This document shows, in pieces, positions 34,513-45,392 of a stretch of 50,836 bases of DNA. Below the pieces are notes generated by a model. The model worked only from the letters and a program-made list of their open reading frames with translations. It was not told the origin of the DNA and ran no database searches. The position numbers and the translations under genes were made by a program. Position 1 is the stretch's first letter. Each line of letters opens with the position of its first letter. Origin of the DNA: Paracoccus gahaiensis. Its GTDB lineage: Bacteria > Pseudomonadota > Alphaproteobacteria > Rhodobacterales > Rhodobacteraceae. The stretch covers positions 1 to 50,836 of the forward strand of contig NZ_SUNI01000024.1 of the NCBI RefSeq assembly GCF_005048225.1. The letters are read 5' to 3'.

Positions 34513-36110
34513 GCCGCCGCCCCGGGTGCCAGCGGCATGGTGATCTCGACCACGGCGCCGCAGCCGGGCGCGCTGTCGATGCGGATCGTGCCGTCATGCT
34601 GGTCCACGATCCACTTGGCGATGGACAGCCCCAGCCCCAGCCCCCGGCCAGAGCGCGGGCGCGAGGGCCGCGCGCTGTAGAAGCGGGTGAAGGCGCTGCC
34701 CAATTCGTCACCGGTGAAGCCGGGCCCCTGATCGCGCACGCGGATCTGCGCATGCCCCGCGGTCTGCGCCAGCTCCAGAATGACGGTGGTGTCCTCGGGC
34801 GCCAGGCGAAGCGCGTTGTCCAGCGCGATCAGAACGGCCTGCCGCAGGCGGTCGGGGTCGCCCTGCACCTCGACGGGATCCTCGGGCTGGCTGGGATGGA
34901 TGCGGACGCCGGGCTTCATCGTCATGGTCCGGCCGTCCAGCAGCACGTCGCCCACGATGTCCTGCAACACGACCCGCGTCCGGTTCACCATGATCGACCC
35001 GGATTCGGACCGGGCCAGGAACAGCAGGTCGTCGATCAGCCGGCCGATCTGGTCGGTCTTCTGCACGATGTCGGTCAGCGCGCCCTGCAGCGTGCCCGCA
35101 TCGGCGGCGCGGTTGCGCAGCGCCATCTCGGCCTGACCGCGCAGGATGGTCAGGGGGGTGCGCAATTCGTGGCTGATATCGGCGAAGAAATTGGCGCGGC
35201 TGGCATCGACGGCGCGCAGGCGGTCGTTGCTGGCCGCCAGCGCCTCGGAGCGGTCGCGCAGCTCTCGGGTGCGTTCGTCGACCTGCTGGGTCAGGGTGGA
35301 TTTCGCCTCGATCAGGGAATCCCTCTGGGCGCGGATCTGCGCCGTCATCTGGTTGAAGCGGCGCGACAGGTTGCCCAGCTCGTCCGAGGAGGGGGTGTCG
35401 ATCCTGTGGGTCAGATCGCCCCGGCCCACCGCCTCGGCCCCCGCGTAAAGCGCCGAGACCGGGCGCAGGATCGTCCGGTTCATGATCACGATATTGCCGA
35501 TGCCCAGCACGGCCACGACGACGATCAGCCCGATCGCCAGATCGACGGCCCGTTCGGACAGACGGGCGGAACTGGCCAGCGCGTCCTCGACCTCGGCGCG
35601 CTCGCGGACCGTCGTCCCCTCGACAAGCTCCAGAAGCACAAGCCCCAGCTGGTCGTAGACTTCCGTATTGAAGATCTCGAGCGCCTCGGCGCGGCGCCCG
35701 GAACTCAGATGATCCTGGATCAGCAGCCGCGCCTGATCGAGTTCCCGGACCTTGTCCTCCTTCAGGTCCACCCGATTCAGGCTCGCCCAGGGGGCGCCGG
35801 TCTCGTTCGCCAGCGTCTGCTCCTCGCGGATCAGTTCGCGCTGGCGGTCCAGCCGGGCCAGCAGGGAATCGCGGGCCTGCCGGATCTCGGCATCCTGATC
35901 GCCCACGATGAACAGTTCGGCGATCTGGGCGGACAGGCTGTGGGCGTCCACGGCGACCAGATTGATGTTGCGCAGCTGCTCGTACGAGGTGTGCAACTGC
36001 CGCCGGTCGTCGCGCGTGAAGCCCAGGCCCACGATGATGGCCAGACACACAAGTGTGACCGTCACCAGACCCGTCAGGTGGCTCAGCATGATTTTCGTGC
36101 GGATTCTCAT
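34509..36110 (-). CDS. Membrane sensor histidine kinase
   Basis: 533 residues. Transmembrane helices lie at about 8-32 and 190-212, enclosing a roughly 155-residue helical periplasmic sensor domain (rich in charged heptads, e.g. RELIREEQTLANE). HAMP covers about 212-265, followed by a coiled coil. HisKA has the phosphoacceptor H314 in DISHELRTPLTILRGQ. The HATPase region shows N-box ALDNALRL, then VRDQGPGFTG and SGRGLGLGLSIAKWI. It phosphorylates the regulator encoded next to it. The helical four-bundle-like sensor gives no ligand. The pair is divergent from the glycan cluster and may control it. Confidence 0.91.
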   Translation of the reverse strand: MRIRTKIMLSHLTGLVTVTLVCLAIIVGLGFTRDDRRQLHTSYEQLRNINLVAVDAHSLSAQIAELFIVGDQDAEIRQARDSLLARLDRQRELIREEQTLANETGAPWASLNRVDLKEDKVRELDQARLLIQDHLSSGRRAEALEIFNTEVYDQLGLVLLELVEGTTVRERAEVEDALASSARLSERAVDLAIGLIVVVAVLGIGNIVIMNRTILRPVSALYAGAEAVGRGDLTHRIDTPSSDELGNLSRRFNQMTAQIRAQRDSLIEAKSTLTQQVDERTRELRDRSEALAASNDRLRAVDASRANFFADISHELRTPLTILRGQAEMALRNRAADAGTLQGALTDIVQKTDQIGRLIDDLLFLARSESGSIMVNRTRVVLQDIVGDVLLDGRTMTMKPGVRIHPSQPEDPVEVQGDPDRLRQAVLIALDNALRLAPEDTTVILELAQTAGHAQIRVRDQGPGFTGDELGSAFTRFYSARPSRPRSGRGLGLGLSIAKWIVDQHDGTIRIDSAPGCGAVVEITMPLAPGAAA

Positions 36111-36200
36111 GGTGTTCGGATCCTGACCGGCGGCGGCGCCGATGCCGTCTCGCCGACAGATTAGCCCAAGTCCGGCGCCGGCAAAACGTCGATGCGCGTC

Positions 36201-36217
36201 TCTAATGATCTTCTAAT
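36201..36217. promoter_or_regulatory. TCTAAT direct repeats, candidate response-regulator site
   Basis: TCTAAT at 36201-36206 and again at 36212-36217, an 11-base period, which is the usual half-site spacing for OmpR/PhoB-type regulators. The site lies between the two-component genes and the divergent glycosyltransferase operon, just upstream of a possible -35 (TTGCAC 36218-36223). The rest of the 219-base gap shows no other clear element. Confidence 0.45.
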
Positions 36218-36329
36218 TTGCACCTTCCGGTCTGCGCCCAATACTTAACTTTTATGACAAGGGCGATGTTTGTGCAGCCATGGGCCGCACGATCCCCGCC
36301 CGGTCGCAGGCAGAGATGGCGAGGTTGAC

Positions 36330-37625
36330 ATGACCAAGATGAGCCCGGTTGATCCGCTGAGCTACAGGGCGGCCATGCCCCGGTCGCAGGCCCCTGGGCG
36401 ACGTGCCCCGCGGGTGGTGCTGTATTCGCATGACACGCTTGGCTTCGGGCATCTGCGGCGCAACATGCTGCTGGCCTCGGCGATCCGCGACTGCGGCCAT
36501 GCGCCCGAGGTACTGCTGGTCGCGGGGATGCGCGAGGCGGGGGCCTTCACCCTGCCGCAGGGCGTCGACTGCCTGACGCTTCCGGCCTATGCCAAGGCGA
36601 CCGACGGCACCTATCACGCGCGGGATCTGGGCATTGGCGTCGATGCCCTGTGCGACATGCGCGCGGCGACCATCCGGGCGGCGGTCAAGAACTTCCAGCC
36701 CGACCTGATGATCGTCGACAACGTGCCGCGCGGGGCCCAGTACGAACTTGGACCGACGCTGCAGGCGCTGAAGCGCTCGGGCCGCACGCGCATCGTGCTG
36801 GGCCTGCGCGACATCATCGACCGCCCGGCGGTCATGCGCCAGCAATGGCTGCGCCAGCGCAACTTCGAGGCGCTGCACGATTATTACGACGGCATCTGGA
36901 TCTATGGCGATCCCGATTTCTTTCCCACAGCCGAGGAATACGGCCTCGGGCCGGACCTGGCCAGGCGGGTGACCTATACCGGCTATCTGGACCAGCGCGC
37001 GCGTGTCAGCGCTGAGGCCCCCGGTGCCGACCCGCTGGAGGTGACGGGGGGCGACCGGCGGCCCTTCGTGCTGTGCCAGGTGGGCGGCGGGCGCGACGGC
37101 ATGGCGCTCTGCACGGCCTTTGCCGGGGCGCCCATGCCCCCGGGCCATCAGGGCATCCTGATCACCGGCACGCAGATGGCCCCCGAGGCGCAGGCCCGCA
37201 TCGCCGCGCTGGCCCGGGGCCGCAGCGATCTGACGGTGGTCGATTTCGTGGCCGAGCCGGTGGGCCTGGCCCGCCGCGCCGCCGCCCTGGTCGCGATGTG
37301 CGGCTATAACACCGCCTGCGAGATGATGTCCTTTGGCCGGCCCTCGCTGGTCGTTCCCCGTGTCCGGCCCCGCACCGAGCAGCTGATCCGGGCCGAGCGG
37401 ATGCGCGATCGCGGCATCGCCGACATGATCCATCCCGACAGCCTGTCCGCCCCGGCGCTTGGCGACTGGCTGGCCGTGGCCGTCACGCCGGGGGCCGTCA
37501 CCCCGGGGGCCGCCACCCGGGGGCCGGTGCCCGGGGCGGTCGATCTGGGCGGCTTGTCGCGCGTCACGGCGATGGCGGCCCGGATGCTGGCCCCCCGCAA
37601 GGGCAGGCTTCCGCAATCGGCCTGA
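36330..37625 (+). CDS. MurG/COG4671-like predicted glycosyltransferase
   Basis: 431 residues from ATG 36330, which has GAGG five bases upstream; a TTG at 36270 is in frame but unsupported. The N-terminus VVLYSHDTLGFGHLRRNMLL is the glycine- and His-containing nucleotide-sugar loop typical of COG4671 transferases. The C-terminal lobe has VLCQVGGGRDG, VVDFVAEPVGL and CGYNTACEMMSFGRPSLVVP, the GT28-like donor site. Near the end (about residues 385-400) the protein repeats VTPGA, from 15-bp DNA repeats. It is the first gene of a six-gene run with two GT4 enzymes and an exporter. Acceptor and donor are unknown. Confidence 0.83.
   Translation: MTKMSPVDPLSYRAAMPRSQAPGRRAPRVVLYSHDTLGFGHLRRNMLLASAIRDCGHAPEVLLVAGMREAGAFTLPQGVDCLTLPAYAKATDGTYHARDLGIGVDALCDMRAATIRAAVKNFQPDLMIVDNVPRGAQYELGPTLQALKRSGRTRIVLGLRDIIDRPAVMRQQWLRQRNFEALHDYYDGIWIYGDPDFFPTAEEYGLGPDLARRVTYTGYLDQRARVSAEAPGADPLEVTGGDRRPFVLCQVGGGRDGMALCTAFAGAPMPPGHQGILITGTQMAPEAQARIAALARGRSDLTVVDFVAEPVGLARRAAALVAMCGYNTACEMMSFGRPSLVVPRVRPRTEQLIRAERMRDRGIADMIHPDSLSAPALGDWLAVAVTPGAVTPGAATRGPVPGAVDLGGLSRVTAMAARMLAPRKGRLPQSA
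37482..37526 (+). repeat. In-frame 15-bp tandem repeat (VTPGA units)
   Basis: Three consecutive 15-base units (37482-37496, 37497-37511, 37512-37526), each a variant of GTCACCCCGGGGGCC, with a degenerate fourth after them. The unit length keeps the reading frame and encodes VTPGA, VTPGA, ATRGP. Such repeats can change copy number by slippage. Confidence 0.75.
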
Positions 37626-37668
37626 CCGCCGCGTCGCACCGACCAAGTCACAAGGAAACGGTTTCGCC

Positions 37669-38937
37669 ATGTCCCCCACCTCCCTCCAGACCGCCCCCCC
37701 TCAGACCGCACCGCCCAGGATCGGCTACGTTCTCAAGCGCTATCCGCGCTATTCCGAGACCTTCATCGTCAACGAGATCCTGGCCCATGAGGCCGCCGGC
37801 CAGCCGCTGGAGATCTTTGCGCTGCGCCCGGTCGAGGAAACGCATTTCCAGGACAATCTGGGCAAGGTCCGCGCGCCGGTCACCCGCCTGACCGAACGTC
37901 TGAAAAACCCCGATGCGTTCTGGCGGCTGATGCTGAAGGCCCGGGCGGGGCTGCCGGCCTCGTCCTGGGCGCTGCTGGGCCGGATGACGACCAGCGGGGG
38001 GCAGGATGTCGCGCAGGCGCTGGAGCTGGCGCTGGCCTGCCGCGAGCGCGGCGTCGCGCATCTTCATGCGCATTTCGGCACCGTGTCGACCACGGTGGCG
38101 CGGCTGGCGGCGCAGCTGGCGGGGATCGGCTACAGCTTCACCGCCCATGCCAAGGACATCTATTTCGACTACGATGAAAACATCCGGCTGGACGAGAAGC
38201 TGCGCGACGCGGCCCATGTGGTCACCGTGTCGGATTACAACGTCGATTATCTGGATCAGCGCTTTGGCCCGGCGGCGGGGACCGTCAGCCGCATCTATAA
38301 CGGGCTGGATCTGGACCGCTTCGCCTACGCCGCCCCGGCGCCCGATGCGACCGACATCCTCGCGGTCGGGCGGCTGGTCGAGAAGAAGGGCTTCCACATC
38401 CTGATCGAGGCGATGCGCCTCTTGCGCGACGGGGGCCGCACCACCCGCTGCCGCATCGTCGGCGGCGGGGACGAGGTCGCCTATCTGGCCGCGCAGATCG
38501 CCGCGGCAGGTCTGGACGACAGCGTCGAGATGCTGGGCCCACGCCCGCAATCCGAGGTGATGGCGATGATGCGCGCGGCGGCGGTCTTCGCCTGCCCCTG
38601 CGTCGTCGGCCGCGACGGCAACCGCGACGGGCTGCCGACCGTCCTGCTGGAGGCGATGGCCCTCGGCACGCCCTGCGTCGCGACCGCGGTCACCGGCATA
38701 CCCGAACTGGTGCGCGACGGTGAGACCGGCCTCTGCGTGCCCGAGGGCGACCCGCAGGCACTGGCCACCGCGCTGGCCCGGATGCTGGACGATGCCGCCC
38801 TGCGCCAGCGCGTCTCGACCGCGGGCCGCGCCCTGATCGAGCGCGAGTTCGACCAGCATGTCAACGCCGCCCGGCTGCGCGCGATCTGGCAGGATGCCAT
38901 CGCCGGGTCCGGCCAACCGCAGCAGAGGTCCGCCTGA
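37669..38937 (+). CDS. GT4-family glycosyltransferase (colanic-acid-type)
   Basis: 422 residues from ATG 37669, with AAGGAAA about ten bases upstream. After a Pro/Gln-rich start, IGYVLKRYPRYSETFIVNEI is the typical opening of WcaL/AmsK-like transferases. HLHAHFGTVSTTVARLAAQL and YSFTAHAKDIYF form the acceptor lobe; the GT4 donor lobe has ILAVGRLVEKKGFHILIEA, VGGGDEVAYL and the E-x7-E motif in GLPTVLLEAMALGTP. It adds a sugar to a growing glycan at the cytoplasmic face. Its stop overlaps the next gene (TGATG). Confidence 0.87.
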   Translation: MSPTSLQTAPPQTAPPRIGYVLKRYPRYSETFIVNEILAHEAAGQPLEIFALRPVEETHFQDNLGKVRAPVTRLTERLKNPDAFWRLMLKARAGLPASSWALLGRMTTSGGQDVAQALELALACRERGVAHLHAHFGTVSTTVARLAAQLAGIGYSFTAHAKDIYFDYDENIRLDEKLRDAAHVVTVSDYNVDYLDQRFGPAAGTVSRIYNGLDLDRFAYAAPAPDATDILAVGRLVEKKGFHILIEAMRLLRDGGRTTRCRIVGGGDEVAYLAAQIAAAGLDDSVEMLGPRPQSEVMAMMRAAAVFACPCVVGRDGNRDGLPTVLLEAMALGTPCVATAVTGIPELVRDGETGLCVPEGDPQALATALARMLDDAALRQRVSTAGRALIEREFDQHVNAARLRAIWQDAIAGSGQPQQRSA

Positions 38938-40096
38938 TGCGCATCGCCTATGTCACCACCGATCCGGGCATCCCGCCCTTCGGCACCAAGGGCGCCTCGA
39001 TCCATGTGCAGTCGGTGCTGCGCGTGCTTTTGGCGATGGGGCATCAGGTCACGCTGTTCTCGCCCTGCCTGACCATCCCTCTGGCCCCGGAATTCGCGCC
39101 GGTGACGCTGCACCCGCTGCCCCCGGCCCCGCGCGGCGATGATGCCGAGGCGCGGGCCGCCTGGTCGCTGTCGTTGAACGAGACGCTTGCCAAGGCCCTC
39201 TCCGAGGCCGGTCCCTTCGATCTTGTCTATGAACGCCACGCCCTCTTTGCCCATGCGGCGATGGAATTCGCTATGGGTGCAGGCATTCCCTCGGCGCTGG
39301 AACTGAACGCACCGCTGATCGCGGAGCAGACGCGCCACCGCCGGATGGTCCGTCAGCCCGATGCCGAGGCCAGCGCCCGCCGCGCCTTCGCCGCCGCGCG
39401 TCTGGTGGCGGCGGTCTCGCCGGCGGTGGCGGACTATGCCCGGGGCTTCGGCGCCCCGGCGCCCCGCGTGGCGGTGATCCCCAATGGCGTCGAGGCCGGG
39501 CGCTTTGCCGACCGGCCCGCGCGGACCGGCCCCTTCACGGTGGGCTTCGTCGGCACGCTGAAACCCTGGCACGACACCGCGACGCTGATCGAGGCCTTCG
39601 CGCTGCTGAAGCGCGATCATCTGCCCGAGGCGCGCCTGCTGATCGTGGGTGACGGCCCGCAGCAGGCCCCGATCCGCGCCCGGCTGGACGAATTGTCGCT
39701 GACCGATGCCGCGCATCTGACCGGCGCGGTGCAGCCCGATCAGGTCCCCGGCTGGCTGGCCGCGATGCATGTCGCCACCGCGCCCTATCGGGGCGACCAG
39801 CCCTTCTATTTCTCGCCGCTGAAGCTGTACGAATACATGGCGGCGGCCCTGCCGGTGGTGGCCAGCGATGTCGGCGATCTGGCTCAGGTGCTGGATCACG
39901 GGCGCTTGGGCGTCATCGTCCCGCCCGACGATCCGGCGGCGCTGGCCCATGCTCTGGCCGGGCTGGCCCGCGATCCCGCTGCCGCCGCGCAGATGGGCGC
40001 CCGGGCACGCGCCGAAGTTCTGGCCCATCACGGATGGGACCGGATCGTGACGCAAATCCTCAAGCGCGCCTCCGCGCCGGGGCAGGAGGCCGCCTG

Positions 40097-40097
<1 letters not shown>
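38937..40097 (+). CDS. GT4-family glycosyltransferase
   Basis: 386 residues, coupled to both neighbours by TGATG overlaps. The N-terminal lobe starts RIAYVTTDPGIPPFGTKGAS and includes FDLVYERHALFAHAAMEFA. The donor lobe has FTVGFVGTLKPWHDTATLIE, LIVGDGPQQAPI and YFSPLKLYEYMAAALPVVAS, where the E of the E-x7-E motif lies in KLYEYMA. It is distinct from the preceding GT4 enzyme, so two different linkages are likely. With the exporter encoded next, it probably builds the exported product. Confidence 0.87.
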
Positions 40098-41924
<1,827 letters not shown>

Positions 41925-41941
<17 letters not shown>

Positions 41942-44108
41942 TCTGCGCCTTTGTTCCCGCGATCCGGCGCTGCCGGGCCTGCCGCTGCTGCTGGATGCCG
42001 CCGCGATGGCGCAGGCCTTGGGCTGCGCGGCCCTGACCCCGGCCTATCTGCGCTACAAGCCCGGCGTCAGCTGCACGGCATCCTTCCTGACCGCCGAGGG
42101 GCAGGCGCTGGCCGTCCATGCCTATCCGGCGGATCGCTATGACGAGGAAAGCCGCCGCCCCCGCTGGCGGAGGGATCCCGCCGTCATCCGGCTGCCCCAG
42201 CATGGCGCGATCGCGATCCCCGCGCGGCTTGACCGGCATCTGCGCGGGCTGGACAGGCTTCTGGACCCCGACAAGGGCCCCCGGCATCTGCGCCGCATGG
42301 CCCGGGCGCGGTTGGACCTGGCCTCGTGCAGGATGGTCCTGCTGCGCTACAAACCCGGGCGTCGGCTGGTGGCGCGGATCGATCTGGACGGGCAGCCTTG
42401 GGCCGTCCTCAAGGTCATGGGCGAGGCCGATTTCGACCGCGCCCTGATCGGGGCGACGGCGGCCATGGCGCAGGGTCAGGCGCCGCTTCTGGGGGCGGAC
42501 AGCCGGTTGCGCGCGATCCTGACCGCCTGGATCCCGGGCCGGCCCGTCTGCCCCGAGATGACCGGCCATGCCCCCGATCCCGCCGTCGTCGCGCAGATCG
42601 GCGCGGCGCTGGCGGCCCTGCACGGCGACCCGTTCCGCCCCGCCGCGGACTGGTCCGCAGAGGGCGATGCCGAGGCGGTTCTGACCGCCGCCGCCGATCT
42701 GGGGGCGCTGGACCCCGATCTGGGCGCGCGGGCCGGGGGCCTTGCCGCCGATCTGGCCGCGCGCCTTGGCCGGGCGCGCGTCACGCCCGGGCTGGTGCAT
42801 GGCGACTTCAGCGCCGATCAGGTGGTGATGGCGGGCGACCGGCCGGTGATCCTCGATTGGGACAATGCCGGCTGCGGAGATCCCGCCCGCGATCTGGGCA
42901 GCTTCCTGGCCCGGCTGGATGCGCAGGTGGCCGATGCCCTGCTGACGCAGCCGCAGGCGGACAATCTGGGCGCGGCCCTGCTGCAGGGCTATGGCGCGGC
43001 GCCCGGGACGCTGCCCCTTCATCATGCCCGCGCCTTGCTGCTGCTGGCGGGCGAGGGCTTTCGCCTGCGCCGCGGCGACTGGCCCGCCCGGGGCCGAGCC
43101 CTGCTGGAACGGGTTGAGGCCATCCTCCACCGCCCCGGGGCGATCCCGACCGACCCCGACATGCCCCAGCTTGCGGCGGCCCTGGACCCCGTGCGGGTCC
43201 TGCCCGCCCTGCGGCGGGCCTCGGGTCTTCAGATGGCAGAAGGTGCCCCCGCCCTCCTCCGGCACAAGCCGGGGCGCCGGGCGCTGATCCGCTATCCCCT
43301 GGCCGGGGCGGATGGCGCGGCGCTTCTGGGCAAGCTGCGCGCGAAGGGGCCAGACCGGCGGATGCCGGCCCTGCACGCGGCGCTGCGCCGGGCCGGACTG
43401 GATGGCCGCGCCCCGCACCGGACGGGCATCCCGCGCGCGCGAGGGGCGGTCGATGCGCTGAACATGTGGCTGCAGGACGAGGTGCCGGGGGGGCCGCTGG
43501 ACCCGGGCGACACTGCCGCCATGGCCCGCAGCGGCGCGGCCCTGGCCCGGCTGCATGCGGTCCCCGCCGTCACCGACAGACGCTGGTCCCATGCCGACGA
43601 GGGCGCGGTGCTGGACCATGCGCTGAGCCAGGCCGCGTCCGGGATGCCGGATCAGGCCGGGGCGCTGCAGGCGATCCGGGGCGCCGCGCAGGCGGCGCTG
43701 GCCGCGCTGCCGCCCGGGCCGGATTGCGGCATCCACCGCGATTTCTATGTCGATCAGGTCCTGATCGACGGGGATCGCGTCTGGCTGGTCGATCTGGACC
43801 TCTATGCCATCGGCGATCCGGGCATCGATCTGGGCAATTTCCTGGCCCATCTGGATGAGCTTGCCCTGCGCCGCACCGGCGATGCGACTGCGCTCAAGGC
43901 CGCCGGGCAGGCGTTCCTGCGCGGCTATGCCAGCATCCGCCCGCTGCCCGAGGCGCATCGCATCCGGGTCTTCCGTCACCTGTCGCTGGCCCGCCATATC
44001 TGGATCAGCACCCGCTTTGCGGACCGCCGCCACAGCACGCAGGCTTTGATCGAACTTTCGCTGAAGGCCCTGGCCGATGCGGACCCCCCAGCCCTCCTGA
44101 CCCCTTGA
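41925..44108 (+). CDS. Tandem phosphotransferase (two APH-like kinase domains)
   Basis: 727 residues from GTG 41925, overlapping the exporter end by 17 bases, with a G-rich run before it. Two complete aminoglycoside-phosphotransferase/choline-kinase-type catalytic regions are visible: HGDFSADQ (D294) with ILDWDNAGCGDP (D311) in the first, and HRDFYVDQ (D606) with LVDLDLYAIGDP (D623) in the second, 312 residues apart. Each is preceded by an N-lobe motif, RYKPGRR at 141 and RHKPGRR at 446. A third copy, RYKPGVS at 43, has no catalytic half. In the second loop, Gly of HGD is Arg. APH-like kinases phosphorylate sugars, amino alcohols or antibiotics. Here a role in priming or modifying the exported glycan is plausible but unproven. 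Confidence 0.82.
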
Positions 44109-44122
44109 AAGAAAGACTGCGC

Positions 44123-45313
44123 ATGGTCCTCCCTCGCCGCCTTCTGCTTGCCGCCGCCCTGTCGATCCCCGCCCCTCTGCTGGCCGGGGAGGACCTGCCG
44201 CCGCTGATGGAATTTCGCCCCTTGCTGAAGGTCGATCTGGCCTATGAGCGTGAGACCGAGGAGGACGACCGCGCGGGCGAGGCCGGGGTCAAGCCCCTGG
44301 TCCGCCTGATCGCCGAGGTTGCGTCCGAACGCACCTGGTCGGGCTTCACCGAGATCGACCTCTTCTCGGAGCGGATCTGGGAACGGGGAGAGGACCGGGC
44401 CACCACCAACACCGCCCGCATCAATCAGGCCTATCTGCGCTATGACGGCGCCGTCGAGCTGCGGGTCGGGCGCTGGCTGTATCGCGACGAACGCGAATGG
44501 CTGATCGACGAGAACATCGACGGCGTGCTGGCGCGGGTCGAGATGGGCAAGGTCCGCGTGGATGCGCTGGCGGGGCGCGTGGGCTGGGTGCCGCGCGAAC
44601 TGTTCGAGCCGGACTCGCGCGGCGACCGCATCGCCTATGCCGGGCTTCTGGCCGAGGTCGAGGCCGCCGACGACATCCATGTCGCGGGCTTCGCCCTTCT
44701 GGGCGACGACCGCGAGCGCGGCGGGGGCGAGCAGCTGTCTCTGGGGCTGCGATCCTGGGGCGAGCTGGACGCGGGCATCAGCTATTGGGCGGATGCGGGC
44801 CTGTCGCGCGGAGAGGCGGAGGGCCGCCGCCTGAAGGGATACGGCTTCGATCTTGGCGCCACGCGCCTGTGGGAGGATCACGACCTGCAGCCCCGCCTGA
44901 CCCTGGGCTGGGCGCAGGGCAGCGGTGATGGCGATCCCTCGGACGGCACGGACCGGACCTATCGCCAGACCGGGCTGCAGTCGAACGAAGGGCGTCTTGG
45001 GGGCTTTGCCAAGCTGAAATATTACGGCGAGGCGCTGGACCCCGATCTGGGCAATCTTCGCATCGCGACGGCGGCGGTCGGGGTGACCCCGGGCGAGCAT
45101 CTGTCCATCGATCTGGTCTATCACCATTACCGGCTGCTCGAGGCGGCGGGCGGGGAAGCGCATCTGGGCGACGCCATCGATCTGGTCCTGGGCTTTCGGC
45201 CCACCGACGCGCTGGAGGTGGACGCGGCCTTCGGCTGGTTCTCGGGCGGGGACGGTGACACCGCCCCGCAGCGCGCCTTCGCGGGCCGGATCGAGGTCGA
45301 ATACGCGTTCTGA
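44123..45313 (+). CDS. AlgE-like outer-membrane export barrel
   Basis: 396 residues from ATG 44123, which gives a proper signal peptide (MVLPRRLLLAAALSIPAPLL, then AGEDLPP); a TTG at 44105 is in frame. The sequence alternates as a beta barrel and matches the alginate export family (PF13372): PLLKVDLAYERETEEDD, INQAYLRYDGAVELRVGRW, YRDEREWLIDENIDGVLARV and FDLGATRLWEDHDLQPRLTL. It ends in Phe (RIEVEYAF), as expected for Bam-inserted barrels. In Pseudomonas AlgE lets an acidic polysaccharide through the outer membrane. It is the last gene of the glycan cluster, which gives that cluster an exit route. Confidence 0.85.
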   Translation: MVLPRRLLLAAALSIPAPLLAGEDLPPLMEFRPLLKVDLAYERETEEDDRAGEAGVKPLVRLIAEVASERTWSGFTEIDLFSERIWERGEDRATTNTARINQAYLRYDGAVELRVGRWLYRDEREWLIDENIDGVLARVEMGKVRVDALAGRVGWVPRELFEPDSRGDRIAYAGLLAEVEAADDIHVAGFALLGDDRERGGGEQLSLGLRSWGELDAGISYWADAGLSRGEAEGRRLKGYGFDLGATRLWEDHDLQPRLTLGWAQGSGDGDPSDGTDRTYRQTGLQSNEGRLGGFAKLKYYGEALDPDLGNLRIATAAVGVTPGEHLSIDLVYHHYRLLEAAGGEAHLGDAIDLVLGFRPTDALEVDAAFGWFSGGDGDTAPQRAFAGRIEVEYAF

Positions 45314-45392
45314 CCACCTGCGGGCGGGATCACTCCGGGCTGGCCAGACGCGGAATAATCCACATTATGTCATGCTTGGCGATATCCCGTCC

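Noticed and set aside
33804..36164. 786-codon plus-strand open frame opposite the two-component genes.
   Set aside because: The minus strand has unmistakable kinase and regulator motifs; the plus-strand frame is low-complexity Arg/Gly/Gln sequence.
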